32,104 nt of DNA. It comes from JTS-AC122 sp041742635. Lineage in GTDB: Bacteria; Planctomycetota; Phycisphaerae; Phycisphaerales; UBA1924. This document shows positions 16,750 through 24,053 of the stretch, one piece after another. Numbering within the stretch: position 1 is the first letter of the stretch; each line of letters begins with the position of its first letter. The translations under genes were made by a program, and so were the position numbers. A model generated the notes under the pieces. It ran no database searches. It was not told where the DNA came from and was given only the letters and a program-made list of their open reading frames with translations. The stretch spans positions 1-32,104 of the forward strand of contig JBGSIF010000346.1 in assembly GCA_041742635.1 (NCBI GenBank), written 5' to 3'.

Positions 16750-17661
16750 TTACGGGCAGCCGTTGAAGAACGCGGAGAGGAAGTCGAAGAAGTCCTTGGA
16801 GTTGATCGTGCCGGAGCGGTTGAAGTCGGCGAGTGGGTTCAGGGCGAAGAAGGCGGTGAGGAAGTCGAAGAAGTCCTGCGAGTTCACGAACCCGTCGTTG
16901 TTGATGTCCGAATCGCAACGGGGCAGGCCCACGGCCCAGAATCCGCCGGTGATGGAGAAGGGGCCGCCGCTCACCGCGGCGCGGGCCGTGGCGTCGGGCT
17001 GGGCGATGGTGCCCGAGACGGTGAATGGCCCGCCGACGAGGTTCATCGCCCCGCCGTCGTCGATGGTGTACCAGTCGATAGTGAAGGGCGGCGGCGGCGG
17101 GATCGAGAACGTGGCGCTGATGGAGGCCTGAGCCTGAGTGGAGTCGCCGCTGAAGATGCTGGTGAGCGTGTAGCGCCCCGGCATGAGCGAGCCGGTCTCG
17201 GTGCGTGTGGTGTTGCTGATGGGCGGGAAGACGTTGCTTCCACCACCGCCGGGACCGGTGAGCGTGACGCTGTTGAAGGTGCGGTTGGTCATACACGTGA
17301 TGGAGAAGTCGGTCGGCTGCGTCACGTCAAAGACGACCTGGAAGCGGTTGTCACATCCCGCGTTCCCGGTCGCGGTCGCGTTCTGCGAGCAGGTGAACTG
17401 CGATGGGCTGAGCGTCGAGTCCTGGCCCGCGGTGGCAAAGCCGAAGGGGCCGGAGGGGCAGGGAGTGAACCCGACGAAGCCGCTGAAGGGGTCAAAGTCC
17501 GGGGCCGACTGGAACTGGGACTGCGGCGGTGTGCAGCCGTTGGCCTGCACGTTGCGGGTCTGCGAGACGAGCGTCACCTGGGCGTCGGCGGCTTGGGGGG
17601 CGGCGCTGAGCGCGACGCCGAGCAGGGCCGTGGTGAGCATGGTGAATGCGTTGAGTTTCAT
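16750..17661 (-). CDS. Secreted protein with C-terminal GC-type dockerin repeats
   Basis: A 303-residue protein from the ATG at 17661 with AAGGAAG upstream. The signal peptide is residues 1-28 (likely cut after ADA). The middle is a Cys- and Thr-rich beta domain of unknown function (about 29-200). A short Pro run follows, then 'FTIDWYTIDDGGAMNLVGGPFTVSGTIAQPDA...FSITGGFWAVG', a segment repeated in many planctomycete secreted proteins. The end carries two EF-hand-like repeats: 'DINNDGFVNSQDFFDFLTAFF' (written with DINNDG as the loop) and 'DFNRSGTINSKDFFDFLSAFF', then NGCP. These are the paired calcium-loop repeats of GC-type dockerin proteins, thought to anchor them at the surface. It lies 81 bases downstream of the tail-fibre-like gene on the same strand. 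Confidence 0.75.
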   Translation of the reverse strand: MKLNAFTMLTTALLGVALSAAPQAADAQVTLVSQTRNVQANGCTPPQSQFQSAPDFDPFSGFVGFTPCPSGPFGFATAGQDSTLSPSQFTCSQNATATGNAGCDNRFQVVFDVTQPTDFSITCMTNRTFNSVTLTGPGGGGSNVFPPISNTTRTETGSLMPGRYTLTSIFSGDSTQAQASISATFSIPPPPPFTIDWYTIDDGGAMNLVGGPFTVSGTIAQPDATARAAVSGGPFSITGGFWAVGLPRCDSDINNDGFVNSQDFFDFLTAFFALNPLADFNRSGTINSKDFFDFLSAFFNGCP

Positions 17662-17742
17662 GATGGAACTTCCTTTCTGTGGGTGGCGGGCAGCGAGTGG
17701 CCGCACGCCGATGTTGTGAATGAGGGTCAGGAAGTCCGCTGC

Positions 17743-19539
17743 TTACTTGCGGTTGCCCATCTTGGCGAGTTCCTCGGCGGTGTAGACGCCGAAGGAGTTG
17801 GGGCTGAGGTACGTGCCGCGGTCCTTGGCCTGCTTGACCTCTTCGACGACGAGCGGGTTGGACTGCACATAGGCGTCGTGACGCACGCCGGTGATCTGCC
17901 AGGAGACCTTCGCGCCGGGCTGCCCGCCCGCGACGCGGAACTGGTTCTGGTTGTTCACCTCGACGGCGACGTACAGGTTGGGCTGAGCCGCGCCGACGCT
18001 GGTGAGTTGGTAGGAGAAGTCGGTATTGAGATCGTTCATCCACGCGGGGAGTTGGATCCAGACGCCGCCGTCGTTGCCGATGACGGCGTTGCCGCGGTAG
18101 AGGTTGACGTACTGGTCGCTCTCGATGCACCCGTGGTTGAGGATCATGTTGGCGGGGTCGCTGGGGTGGTCGATGCGGAAGTTCTTGGCGGGGGCGGAGA
18201 ATGTGTTCTCGGCGCGGATGCCGTTGGCGCCCTTAAGGTCGAGGAAGTCGTCGTCGAGCTCGGAGATGCGGACGTAGTCGGCGTCGCCGAGGTTGAGGCG
18301 GGAGTTCCACTGGAACGAGCCGGTGGGCCCGATGAGGCGCATGGTGTTGGTGTTGCCCTGAACAGTGAGTGCGTGCGTGGGCGAGGTTCCGATACCGACG
18401 GCGCTGGTGAAGGCGATTGATTTGCCTACGTCGGCGCTCAGGACCATGTCTCCAGTGCCGGCCGCGGTGTAGACGGCGCTGGTCGACGTTCCGTTGGACA
18501 ACTCGAGGACGCCGGAGCCGGTAACCCCGTCGGACTGGTCGACGCGGAGGCGTCCACCCAGGAGGTGCAGTTTGGTGGTCGGCGCGTTGGTCCCGATGCC
18601 GACGTTGCCGTTGTTCACCAAAGTCATGGCGGTTGTCAAGTTGTTCACCATGAACCGCAGCGGGTCGCCCGTGACCTGGCGAATGGCCGCGAAGCGGTCA
18701 TTCGGGTCGGTCTCGTCATAGCCCATAATCAGCCCGTACCCGCCGTTCTTGTTGACCGCGACCCAGCGTGAGGTTCCAGCGCCTGCCGTCGAGGTCTGGA
18801 TGGCCAAGTTCGTGTCGGGATGGCTGCCCGGACCAACCGAGAGCAAACCCAGGGGCGTGCCCGTCCCGATGCCGACCTTGTCGTAGCAGATGAGATTGGC
18901 GGCACCGGCGCCGTTGCCGAGGTAGACGTTGCCCCCGTTGGGGAAGGGGTTGAGGTACAGGCCGTCGAAGGTGCCGTCGTTGCCGGACTGGATGTGGAGG
19001 CGACCGCCGTTGTTGGTCGCGCCGCCGTGGGTGAAGATAGCGGAGTTCGCAGGAACCTTGAAGGTGCCCAGAGCATGGACTTCGCCGTTCGCAGGCACAT
19101 TGATCCCGCGCGTGGCGAGGCTGAAGGGCGCGGCGGTGAGTCGCTGGCGGCTCCCCAGCAGCACGAACCCGCCGACGTTGGACGGATTCCGGACCTCGAT
19201 CTGGAGCCAGCGGGCCGCGTCGGCGGTGTACGGGTTCACGCCGCAGTCGAAGGTCGTGCTGAACAACCCCTGCGAGACGGCGACGCCGGTCTTGGTGTCG
19301 GTCGTGCCGACCTGCCCCCCCCCGGTCGCGGCGTCCCAGATGCTGAACCGCACGTCGGCGGGTGAGTTGACGGCGACGCCGTTGTTCTTGAGTTGACCCT
19401 GGTAGGTCACGGATGTGCCCACCTGCCCGAGGGCCGAGGACCCCCCAACAAGCCCGACGCCGACGGACATACCCGCGGCGAGTGCGAGCGAAGCGGCCAG
19501 AGATACGATGGATCGACGGAACGATGACGAACGGTGCAT
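17743..19539 (-). CDS. Large secreted tail-fibre-like surface protein
   Basis: A 598-residue protein with AAGGAG 7-8 bases before the ATG. The signal peptide spans about residues 1-38 (SSALG before the cut). A domain starting 'TSVTYQGQLKNNGVAVNSPADVRFSIWDA' follows (about 42-140), widespread in planctomycete secreted proteins that also carry tail-fibre or S74-type ends. The middle (about 145-420) is a repetitive beta region with motifs such as 'VGIGTGTPLGLLSVG', 'VGIGTNAPTTKLHLLGG' and 'VGIGTSPTHALTVQG'; these 'vGIGT-P-L-v' units resemble phage tail-fibre shafts. The C-terminal domain (about 470-598) contains 'VWIQLPAWMNDLNTDFSYQLTSVG' and 'VSWQITGVRHDAYVQSNPLVVEEVK', as in intramolecular-chaperone-like ends. 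I infer a cell-surface fibre, not a prophage gene: no other phage genes are near. Confidence 0.7.
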   Translation of the reverse strand: MHRSSSFRRSIVSLAASLALAAGMSVGVGLVGGSSALGQVGTSVTYQGQLKNNGVAVNSPADVRFSIWDAATGGGQVGTTDTKTGVAVSQGLFSTTFDCGVNPYTADAARWLQIEVRNPSNVGGFVLLGSRQRLTAAPFSLATRGINVPANGEVHALGTFKVPANSAIFTHGGATNNGGRLHIQSGNDGTFDGLYLNPFPNGGNVYLGNGAGAANLICYDKVGIGTGTPLGLLSVGPGSHPDTNLAIQTSTAGAGTSRWVAVNKNGGYGLIMGYDETDPNDRFAAIRQVTGDPLRFMVNNLTTAMTLVNNGNVGIGTNAPTTKLHLLGGRLRVDQSDGVTGSGVLELSNGTSTSAVYTAAGTGDMVLSADVGKSIAFTSAVGIGTSPTHALTVQGNTNTMRLIGPTGSFQWNSRLNLGDADYVRISELDDDFLDLKGANGIRAENTFSAPAKNFRIDHPSDPANMILNHGCIESDQYVNLYRGNAVIGNDGGVWIQLPAWMNDLNTDFSYQLTSVGAAQPNLYVAVEVNNQNQFRVAGGQPGAKVSWQITGVRHDAYVQSNPLVVEEVKQAKDRGTYLSPNSFGVYTAEELAKMGNRK

Positions 19540-19849
19540 GTGATTCTCCTTTTTGAATCGTGCGAGTGAACAAACCCCACACCCGGAAACCCCCCCACCT
19601 CCCTACGTGAGACCTATCACGCAATCGGGGGATGGGGTGTAACAAAACGGCACGCTGAAAAGGGAAAAAATGTGAATTGCGAAAGGAAACCACACTCGGC
19701 GAGTGGAGAGTCCTGGGTAAACCCGATCGCGCATGGTTGGGGCCAGAAGGCGCAGGCTCAGAGCAAATCGACCGCCCGAGCAAAGACCCGCAAGGCCGGG
19801 TCATTGCAACGAAGTGACGAGTGACGCCATCCGGTGGGTTGTGCAGTTT
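19540..19849. other. Intergenic region with a probable terminator and no gene
   Basis: This 310-base gap lies between the propeller-lipoprotein gene and the tail-fibre-like gene, both on the minus strand. The only clear structure is the hairpin at 19785-19802. A G/C-tract-rich stretch (19570-19635) lies just before the tail-fibre-like gene and may contain its promoter, but no hexamer pair is convincing. I looked for riboswitch-like conserved cores and recognised none. Confidence 0.45.
19785..19802 (-). terminator. Hairpin downstream of the propeller lipoprotein gene
   Basis: On the minus strand, GACCCG and CGGGTC pair (6 bp) around a 6-base loop and are followed by TTTG. It lies about 48 bases after the stop codon at 19850. 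The short T tract makes it a weak intrinsic terminator. Confidence 0.4.
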
Positions 19850-21016
19850 TCACGGCATGAAACGTTCGAACGCCTTGCCGTTGAACTTGTACGCGCCGTG
19901 TTCGTGCGTGCCGATCCACAGGTCGCCGCGCCGGTCTTTGAAGATGGAGAACATTGTGATCTCATCGTCGCCGTGCTTCACGGGGAAGTGCGACACGCTC
20001 TTGCCGTCGTATTTCCACACGCCGCCGGCGTACGGAGCCATCCATAGGTCGCGGGTGTTGTCTTCGGTGATCGACTGGTAGTAGATGAACTTGTCAGTCG
20101 TAGCACTTCCGGCCAAGTCCATGCCTTGCTCTCGGGTGTACGTGAGCAGACCAGCCCGCTGCCCGGCGGTGCCGTGCGGCTGCATTTTGTAGCGAAACTG
20201 TGTGTTGCAGATCCAGAAGTCGCCGTGGCGATCTTCGAAGATCGAGCGGAAGCCGAACCAGCCGCCGCCTTTGACTTCCGTCAGGTGCGGCTCGTACAAC
20301 CAGTCAAGCGACCGGCCGTCGAAGCGGCAGACCCCCATCCCCCCAGTGCCGAACCATACGTTTCCCTTGCGGTCTGTATACACGGTCCAGACGTCGTACG
20401 GGTTCCATCGCGTAACGGGGTGCTTCGTGAACCAGTCATCGGCGTGTGGACTCTTTGGAAACGTCAACTGATACAGCGTCGTGCCGTCGTAGCGACGCGG
20501 CCCGCCCGTTCCTGTCAGCCACAAGTCGTGAAGGTTGAGTACCCAACCCTCGTTCAGAGGCGAGGCCGAGGCGAATGAGGTGGACGATGCCGCGATATCG
20601 CCGGGAGACGGTGGCTTCATCTCAATGATCGCCAGGGTGACGAATCGCCGCCCGTCGAACTTGCTGACGCCGCCGTTGGTCGTGATGAGGATGTCGCACG
20701 AGGCGGCGTGCTGCTGGATGCCGCGGACCTGATCATGGGCGAGCCCGTCCTTGGTTGTAAACCGTGTGATGACCTTGCCGTCGAAGCGACACACGCCGTT
20801 GCCATCACTGCCTAACCAGTAGTTGTTGTCCTTGTCCTGAAAGACGATCCAGCAACTCTTGTCGATGGCTGAAACCACTTCGCCTTTGGCGTAAACCAAA
20901 CGTTCTGGATTCAAGACCGTCTCGCCGTCCGAGCACATGTCCTGCGGGCCAGTGCAAGCACACAGCACAGCGACGGCAAAGAGGGACACGGCGAGGCACG
21001 AGTGAAGGAGTCGCAT
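19850..21016 (-). CDS. Lipoprotein with two-component-regulator propeller repeats
   Basis: A 388-residue protein beginning with a lipoprotein signal that ends in VLCAC (cysteine 21). The rest is built from about six units of the Reg_prop type, each reading like 'D..GN.W.G....GV.(R/K)FDGK....F'. Examples are 'DKDNNYWLGSDGNGVCRFDGK', 'DRKGNVWFGTGGMGVCRFDGR' (each with the F-D-G core) and 'DRRGDLWIGTHEHGAYKFNGK'. Such repeats fold as a beta propeller and normally form sensor domains of hybrid two-component proteins. Here there is no transmembrane kinase part, so it is a free lipid-anchored propeller, perhaps a binding or sensing protein. No Shine-Dalgarno is visible; a TATGCT hexamer (minus strand 21027-21022) ends 5 bases before the ATG. 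Confidence 0.8.
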   Translation of the reverse strand: MRLLHSCLAVSLFAVAVLCACTGPQDMCSDGETVLNPERLVYAKGEVVSAIDKSCWIVFQDKDNNYWLGSDGNGVCRFDGKVITRFTTKDGLAHDQVRGIQQHAASCDILITTNGGVSKFDGRRFVTLAIIEMKPPSPGDIAASSTSFASASPLNEGWVLNLHDLWLTGTGGPRRYDGTTLYQLTFPKSPHADDWFTKHPVTRWNPYDVWTVYTDRKGNVWFGTGGMGVCRFDGRSLDWLYEPHLTEVKGGGWFGFRSIFEDRHGDFWICNTQFRYKMQPHGTAGQRAGLLTYTREQGMDLAGSATTDKFIYYQSITEDNTRDLWMAPYAGGVWKYDGKSVSHFPVKHGDDEITMFSIFKDRRGDLWIGTHEHGAYKFNGKAFERFMP

Positions 21017-21105
21017 GGCGCAGCATACCCAGTTCGGTGGTGGCCAGTTGTCACAAGACTGTCACACATTCCCGGAGGGTTGACGCGGGCGGCCGCGAGT
21101 CCGTG

Positions 21106-21930
21106 CTACTTGCGGACAGTGCGCTGCTCGATACGCTTTTCGCTCGCGGTTTTGACGAGGCGGTTGATGTAGTTGCCGGGCGTGTGGACGGCGTCGGCGT
21201 CGATCTCGCCGGGGCCGGCGAGGGCTTCGACTTCAGCGATGACGAATGCGGCGGCGGTCGCCATCATGGGATTGAAGTTGCGAGCGGTTTTGTTGTAAAC
21301 AAGGTTGCCGAAGGGGTCCGCGGTGTGGGCTTTGACGAGCGCGAGATCGGCGTAGAGGCCGGTTTCGAGGACGTAGTCGCGGGCATCGCCGGACTGCTTG
21401 GGGGAGCCGGGCGGGACGCCCGGTCCACTGGTGGAGAGTGCTTTGCCGGCGAAGCCACGACCTGGAATCGTCGCACCGCCGATGGCTTGGGAGGGGCGGA
21501 AGAAGGGTCGGGTTTCCTTATCGTCGGCGACGGGGGTACCGACGCCGGTGGCGGTGTAGAAGGCGGGGATGCCCGCGCCGCCGGCGCGGATGCGCTCGGC
21601 GAGGGTGCCTTGGGGGTTGAACTCGACTTCGAGTTCGGCGGAGAGGAACTGCTTCTCGAAAGTGGCGTTCTCGCCCACGTAGGAAGAGATCATCTTGCGG
21701 ATCTGGCGTGTTTGAAGCAGGAGACCGAGGCCCCAATCGTCAACGCCAGCATTGTTGGAAACACACGTGAGGTTTTGCACGCCGGAGCCTCGGAGGGCGA
21801 TGATGAGTTGTTCGGGGATGCCGCAGAGGCCGAAGCCCCCGACCATGACGGTCATGCCGTCGAAGAGGATACCGAGCGACTTGAGGTCAGAGAAAGCGGC
21901 GGCGGCGGTGGGAAAGACTTTGTTGGGCAT
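21106..21930 (-). CDS. CoA-transferase subunit A (3-oxoacid/acetoacetate type), with an insertion
   Basis: A 274-residue protein from the ATG at 21930. Family hallmarks are 'DGMTVMVGGFGLCGIPE' (about 24-40), 'LTCVSNNAGVDDWGLGLLL', 'ISSYVGENATFEKQFLSAELEVEFNPQGTLAERIRAGGAGIPAFYT' and 'KTARNFNPMMATAA'. It should pair with a B subunit carrying the catalytic Glu to move CoA between succinyl-CoA and 3-oxoacids. No B subunit is found beside it on either side. The usual A subunit is about 230 residues. The extra length comes mainly from a Gly/Pro/Ser-rich insert at about residues 144-182, between 'GTPVADDKETR' and 'YVLETGLYADLALVKA'. No Shine-Dalgarno is seen; TACACT ends 7 bases before the ATG. The frame is open 135 bases further upstream, without coding signs. 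Confidence 0.85.
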   Translation of the reverse strand: MPNKVFPTAAAAFSDLKSLGILFDGMTVMVGGFGLCGIPEQLIIALRGSGVQNLTCVSNNAGVDDWGLGLLLQTRQIRKMISSYVGENATFEKQFLSAELEVEFNPQGTLAERIRAGGAGIPAFYTATGVGTPVADDKETRPFFRPSQAIGGATIPGRGFAGKALSTSGPGVPPGSPKQSGDARDYVLETGLYADLALVKAHTADPFGNLVYNKTARNFNPMMATAAAFVIAEVEALAGPGEIDADAVHTPGNYINRLVKTASEKRIEQRTVRK

Positions 21931-21984
21931 GGCAGGAAGTGTACCGCGGAAGTTCAAGGACGACAGGAGGAATAGGCAAACGGC

Positions 21985-22940
21985 GTGGCAAAAGAGAAGT
22001 CGCGTGTTGCAAGCCTCGATAATGGTGGGACGAACGCAAACGATAGAGGCATGAGACGAAGCCAAACAATGTACGCCATGAGCACCTCGCCGCTGCGTGT
22101 GTTTGGGACGGTGCTGGTGCTGGTGTTCGTGGTCGAGATGGGGATCATGCTGACGATGCCGATGTGGAGCCCGTGGCCGATCGGGGACGTGGCGTTGTCG
22201 GCGATGGATGCCGCAGTGCTGACGGTGGTGCTATCGCCGGCGATTTGGTTTGTCACAGTGCGCCCGCTGAAGCGGCTGTTCGAGCAACGCGGGCGACTCC
22301 TCTCGCGTGTGATCGAGGTACAAGAGCAAGAACGAGCGCGGCTCTCGCGCGATCTGCACGACGACCTCGGGCAACTCCTCACGGCAATCCTGGTGGGGCT
22401 GCGCACGATCAGCGATGCGCCCGACATTCATCAGGCACGCGAGCGTGCGCAGCGGCTGGCGGGAAACGCTTCGGAAAGCCTCGAAGTAGCGCGTAGGATG
22501 GCGCATGGGCTGCGCACCGGCGTGCTCGAAGACCTGGGGCTGCCTGCGGCGCTCGAACGATTGGTGGAAGATATGACGCTCGGGAGCGGGGTTCCGATCT
22601 CCAGGAGATTCGAATCGGGAACAACCAGCACTTCTCGCCCGGTGTCGAGATCGGGGTATATCGGCTCGCTCAGGAGGCACTCTCGAACATTGTGCGGCAC
22701 GCGGACGCGTCGAAGGCGCAACTCGCGGTGACTCTTCGAGAAGGCACGCTCGAAGTGAGTATCCGGGACAATGGACGCGGATTTTCGATCAAGGAGGTGG
22801 AAAAGACAGCGAAGTCGCTGGGCATTCAAGGAATGCGGGAACGGGTTCAACTGCTCGGCGGGACAATGGAAGTTGAAACGGGGTCCGGGCGCGGGACGGC
22901 TATCCTGATACGAGTCCCTCCGGGCGGCGGAAAACAATGA
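21985..22940 (+). pseudogene. NarL-type sensor histidine kinase, broken by a frameshift near 22,620
   Basis: The first frame (GTG at 21985, or ATG at 22051) encodes two transmembrane helices (about residues 37-56 and 71-91). A HisKA_3 dimerisation domain follows, 'EQERARLSRDLHDDLGQLLTAILVG', with the phosphorylated His at about 125. It runs to 'SGVPISRRFESG' and then loses sense, ending at 22731. The frame shifted by one base then continues correctly, 'HFSPGVEIGVYRLAQEALSNIVRHADAS', followed by ATP-site boxes 'DNGRGF', 'GIQGMRERVQLLGG' and 'GSGRGTAI', and ends at 22940. One base missing around 22,615-22,625 would restore a kinase of about 318 residues. It overlaps the response regulator by 4 bases. 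The cause may be a real mutation or a sequencing error; both halves keep all key motifs. Confidence 0.8.
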
Positions 22941-23593
22941 GCCGTATACGAGTCTACATCGTTGACGATCATGCGGTACTTCGGAGCGGGCTGAAGATGC
23001 TCATCGATGCGCAGGCCGATTTGCACGTCGTGGGCGAAGCGGGGACACTGTCGGAAGCAATACAAGGCGCCGCCCAAGCAGATCCGGATGTCGTCACGCT
23101 GGACTTGTCGATGCCCGGTACGGCCGGGGGGGCGGGGATTGAACGGCTGCGATCAACGGTGCCGAAGGCCAGGATCTTGGTGCTGACGATGTACGACGAC
23201 CCGGCGTATGTCAGAAGTTCGATGGCGATGGGCGCATCGGGGTACGTCGTAAAGAGCGCGGCGGACACCGAACTTATCAAGGGGATCCGAGCGGTGGCGA
23301 GCGGGCGGCTATTTATTGACGCCGGCGGTCATACGGCGGTAGAGGAGATATTGCCGCGTCGCGCGATTGACACGAAGGCTCCGCCGCCGACGGAACTGCT
23401 GAGCGAAAGAGAACGGGAGGTATTGTCTGAAGTTGCTAAGGGGTACACGAACCAGCAGATCGCGGACACGATCGGACTGAGCGTCAAGACGGTCGAATCG
23501 TATCGAGCGAGGCTGATGAAAAAACTCAACTTGAAGTCACGGGCTGATCTCGTCCGGCTGGCGATCGAGATGGGCGAACTGGGCCGCGGTTGA
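22937..23593 (+). CDS. NarL/FixJ-family response regulator
   Basis: A 218-residue protein. The receiver domain (about 4-120) has the acidic pair D10-D11, the phosphoacceptor D56 in 'VVTLDLSMPG', T84 in 'VLTMYD' and K106 in 'YVVKSA'. The C-terminal LuxR-type helix-turn-helix (about 152-212) reads 'LSEREREVLSEVAKGYTNQQIA', then 'LSVKTVESYRARLMKKL'. All catalytic residues are intact. The ATG overlaps the kinase stop, so the two proteins form a pair; if the kinase frameshift is real, the regulator is an orphan or is served by another kinase. The target is unknown; the divergent CoA-transferase gene and the downstream structured leader are nearby candidates. Confidence 0.92.
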   Translation: MSRIRVYIVDDHAVLRSGLKMLIDAQADLHVVGEAGTLSEAIQGAAQADPDVVTLDLSMPGTAGGAGIERLRSTVPKARILVLTMYDDPAYVRSSMAMGASGYVVKSAADTELIKGIRAVASGRLFIDAGGHTAVEEILPRRAIDTKAPPPTELLSEREREVLSEVAKGYTNQQIADTIGLSVKTVESYRARLMKKLNLKSRADLVRLAIEMGELGRG

Positions 23594-23827
23594 TGGCGTT
23601 TGCGAGTGTGCGTGCGGGGGATTCCCTTACATGGCGAGCCAGGATTTCGAGTTTTCCCTGCTTGGCGGGGCCACGTCGTTCGCCCATGATACCGGAATAG
23701 AACACACGAGCACGGCGGCACGATTTTCGAGTCGATGCGTTTTTTTTTATAGTACGACGCAGGCTCGATCGCAATATCCGGCCGAACAAGCAGACAAAAC
23801 CTGCTCGTTATTCATGTTTATATGTAC

Positions 23828-23859
23828 TATAATATTTGTATTGAGTCAGCGACTCAATA
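23828..23859 (+). promoter_or_regulatory. TATAAT box followed by a 5'-end inverted repeat
   Basis: A perfect TATAAT (23828-23833) predicts transcription from about 23840, although no good -35 is seen at the right distance. Directly at the predicted start lies a 9-bp inverted repeat, TATTGAGTC (23839-23847) and GACTCAATA (23851-23859), around AGC. As DNA it could be an operator; as RNA it would cap the transcript with a hairpin. Confidence 0.4.
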
Positions 23860-23877
23860 TGTTATGTTAACAACCAA

Positions 23878-23941
23878 CATGGCTTGCTTCATCCGGATGA
23901 TTGTTTGCATGTTTGAGTTCAGCCATGCTTTCATGGTTTTT
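23878..23941 (+). promoter_or_regulatory. Attenuator-like pair of exclusive hairpins
   Basis: CATGGCT (23878-23884) can pair with AGCCATG (23921-23927), enclosing the self-complementary TCATCCGGATGA (23889-23900). The same CCATG (23923-23927) can instead pair with CATGG (23932-23936) around CTTT, followed by five Ts (23937-23941), a short terminator. The two structures exclude each other. The stems are short, so this is a candidate only. Confidence 0.35.
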
Positions 23942-23990
23942 AGAAGCAATATAGCGGCACGTCGCGGCACAGGACTTGCATGATCCCTCA

Positions 23991-24029
23991 TCGGGCCTGA
24001 GCGAGTGTCGATGTGACACCGTGGCCCGA
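23991..24029 (+). promoter_or_regulatory. Strong hairpin just before the ribosome binding site of the Ig/dockerin gene
   Basis: TCGGGCC (23991-23997) pairs with GGCCCGA (24023-24029), and an inner stem GTGTC/GACAC (24005-24009/24015-24019) sits inside. It ends 11 bases before the AGGAG at 24041-24045. It may protect the mRNA or affect translation. Confidence 0.4.
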
Positions 24030-24053
24030 GGCACCGCACAAGGAGACATGAAC

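Larger units (their letters stand above)
23594..24053 (+). other. AT-rich intergenic region and structured leader
   Basis: A 460-base gap between the response regulator and the next secreted protein gene, with no gene I can support. The part 23,740-23,960 is markedly AT-rich compared with the rest of the window and holds a T9 run (23740-23748), a perfect TATAAT, several inverted repeats and an attenuator-like arrangement, listed separately. The 3' part forms a strong hairpin close to the ribosome binding site. Confidence 0.5.

Noticed and set aside
16777..16880. A repeated 15-base sequence (aagtcgaagaagtcc at 16781 and 16862) as a possible CRISPR or mobile repeat
   Set aside because: It is the coding sequence of the two dockerin repeats (DFFDF) in the minus-strand gene.
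16738..18420. A 560-codon open frame on the plus strand opposite the dockerin and tail-fibre-like genes
   Set aside because: It is antisense to two genes with signal peptides and recognisable domains. Its product is low-complexity Val/Gly/Asp/Glu, as expected from the reverse of GC-rich coding DNA.
17743..19539. A prophage, suggested by the tail-fibre-like repeats
   Set aside because: No other phage genes, integrase or attachment sites are nearby, and the N-terminal domain and signal peptide are those of planctomycete secreted proteins.
22600..22640. Programmed ribosomal frameshifting in the sensor kinase
   Set aside because: There is no X-XXY-YYZ slippery heptamer and no obvious downstream pseudoknot; programmed shifts are not known for this kinase family. 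I treat it as a mutation or sequence error.
23740..23748. Nine Ts in a row as an intrinsic terminator of the response regulator
   Set aside because: I could not find a convincing stem directly before the T-run on either strand.
23631..23870. A 79-codon open frame with a hydrophobic end after the response regulator
   Set aside because: It spans the AT-rich island, lacks a ribosome binding site and resembles no protein; the region is better explained as regulatory DNA.
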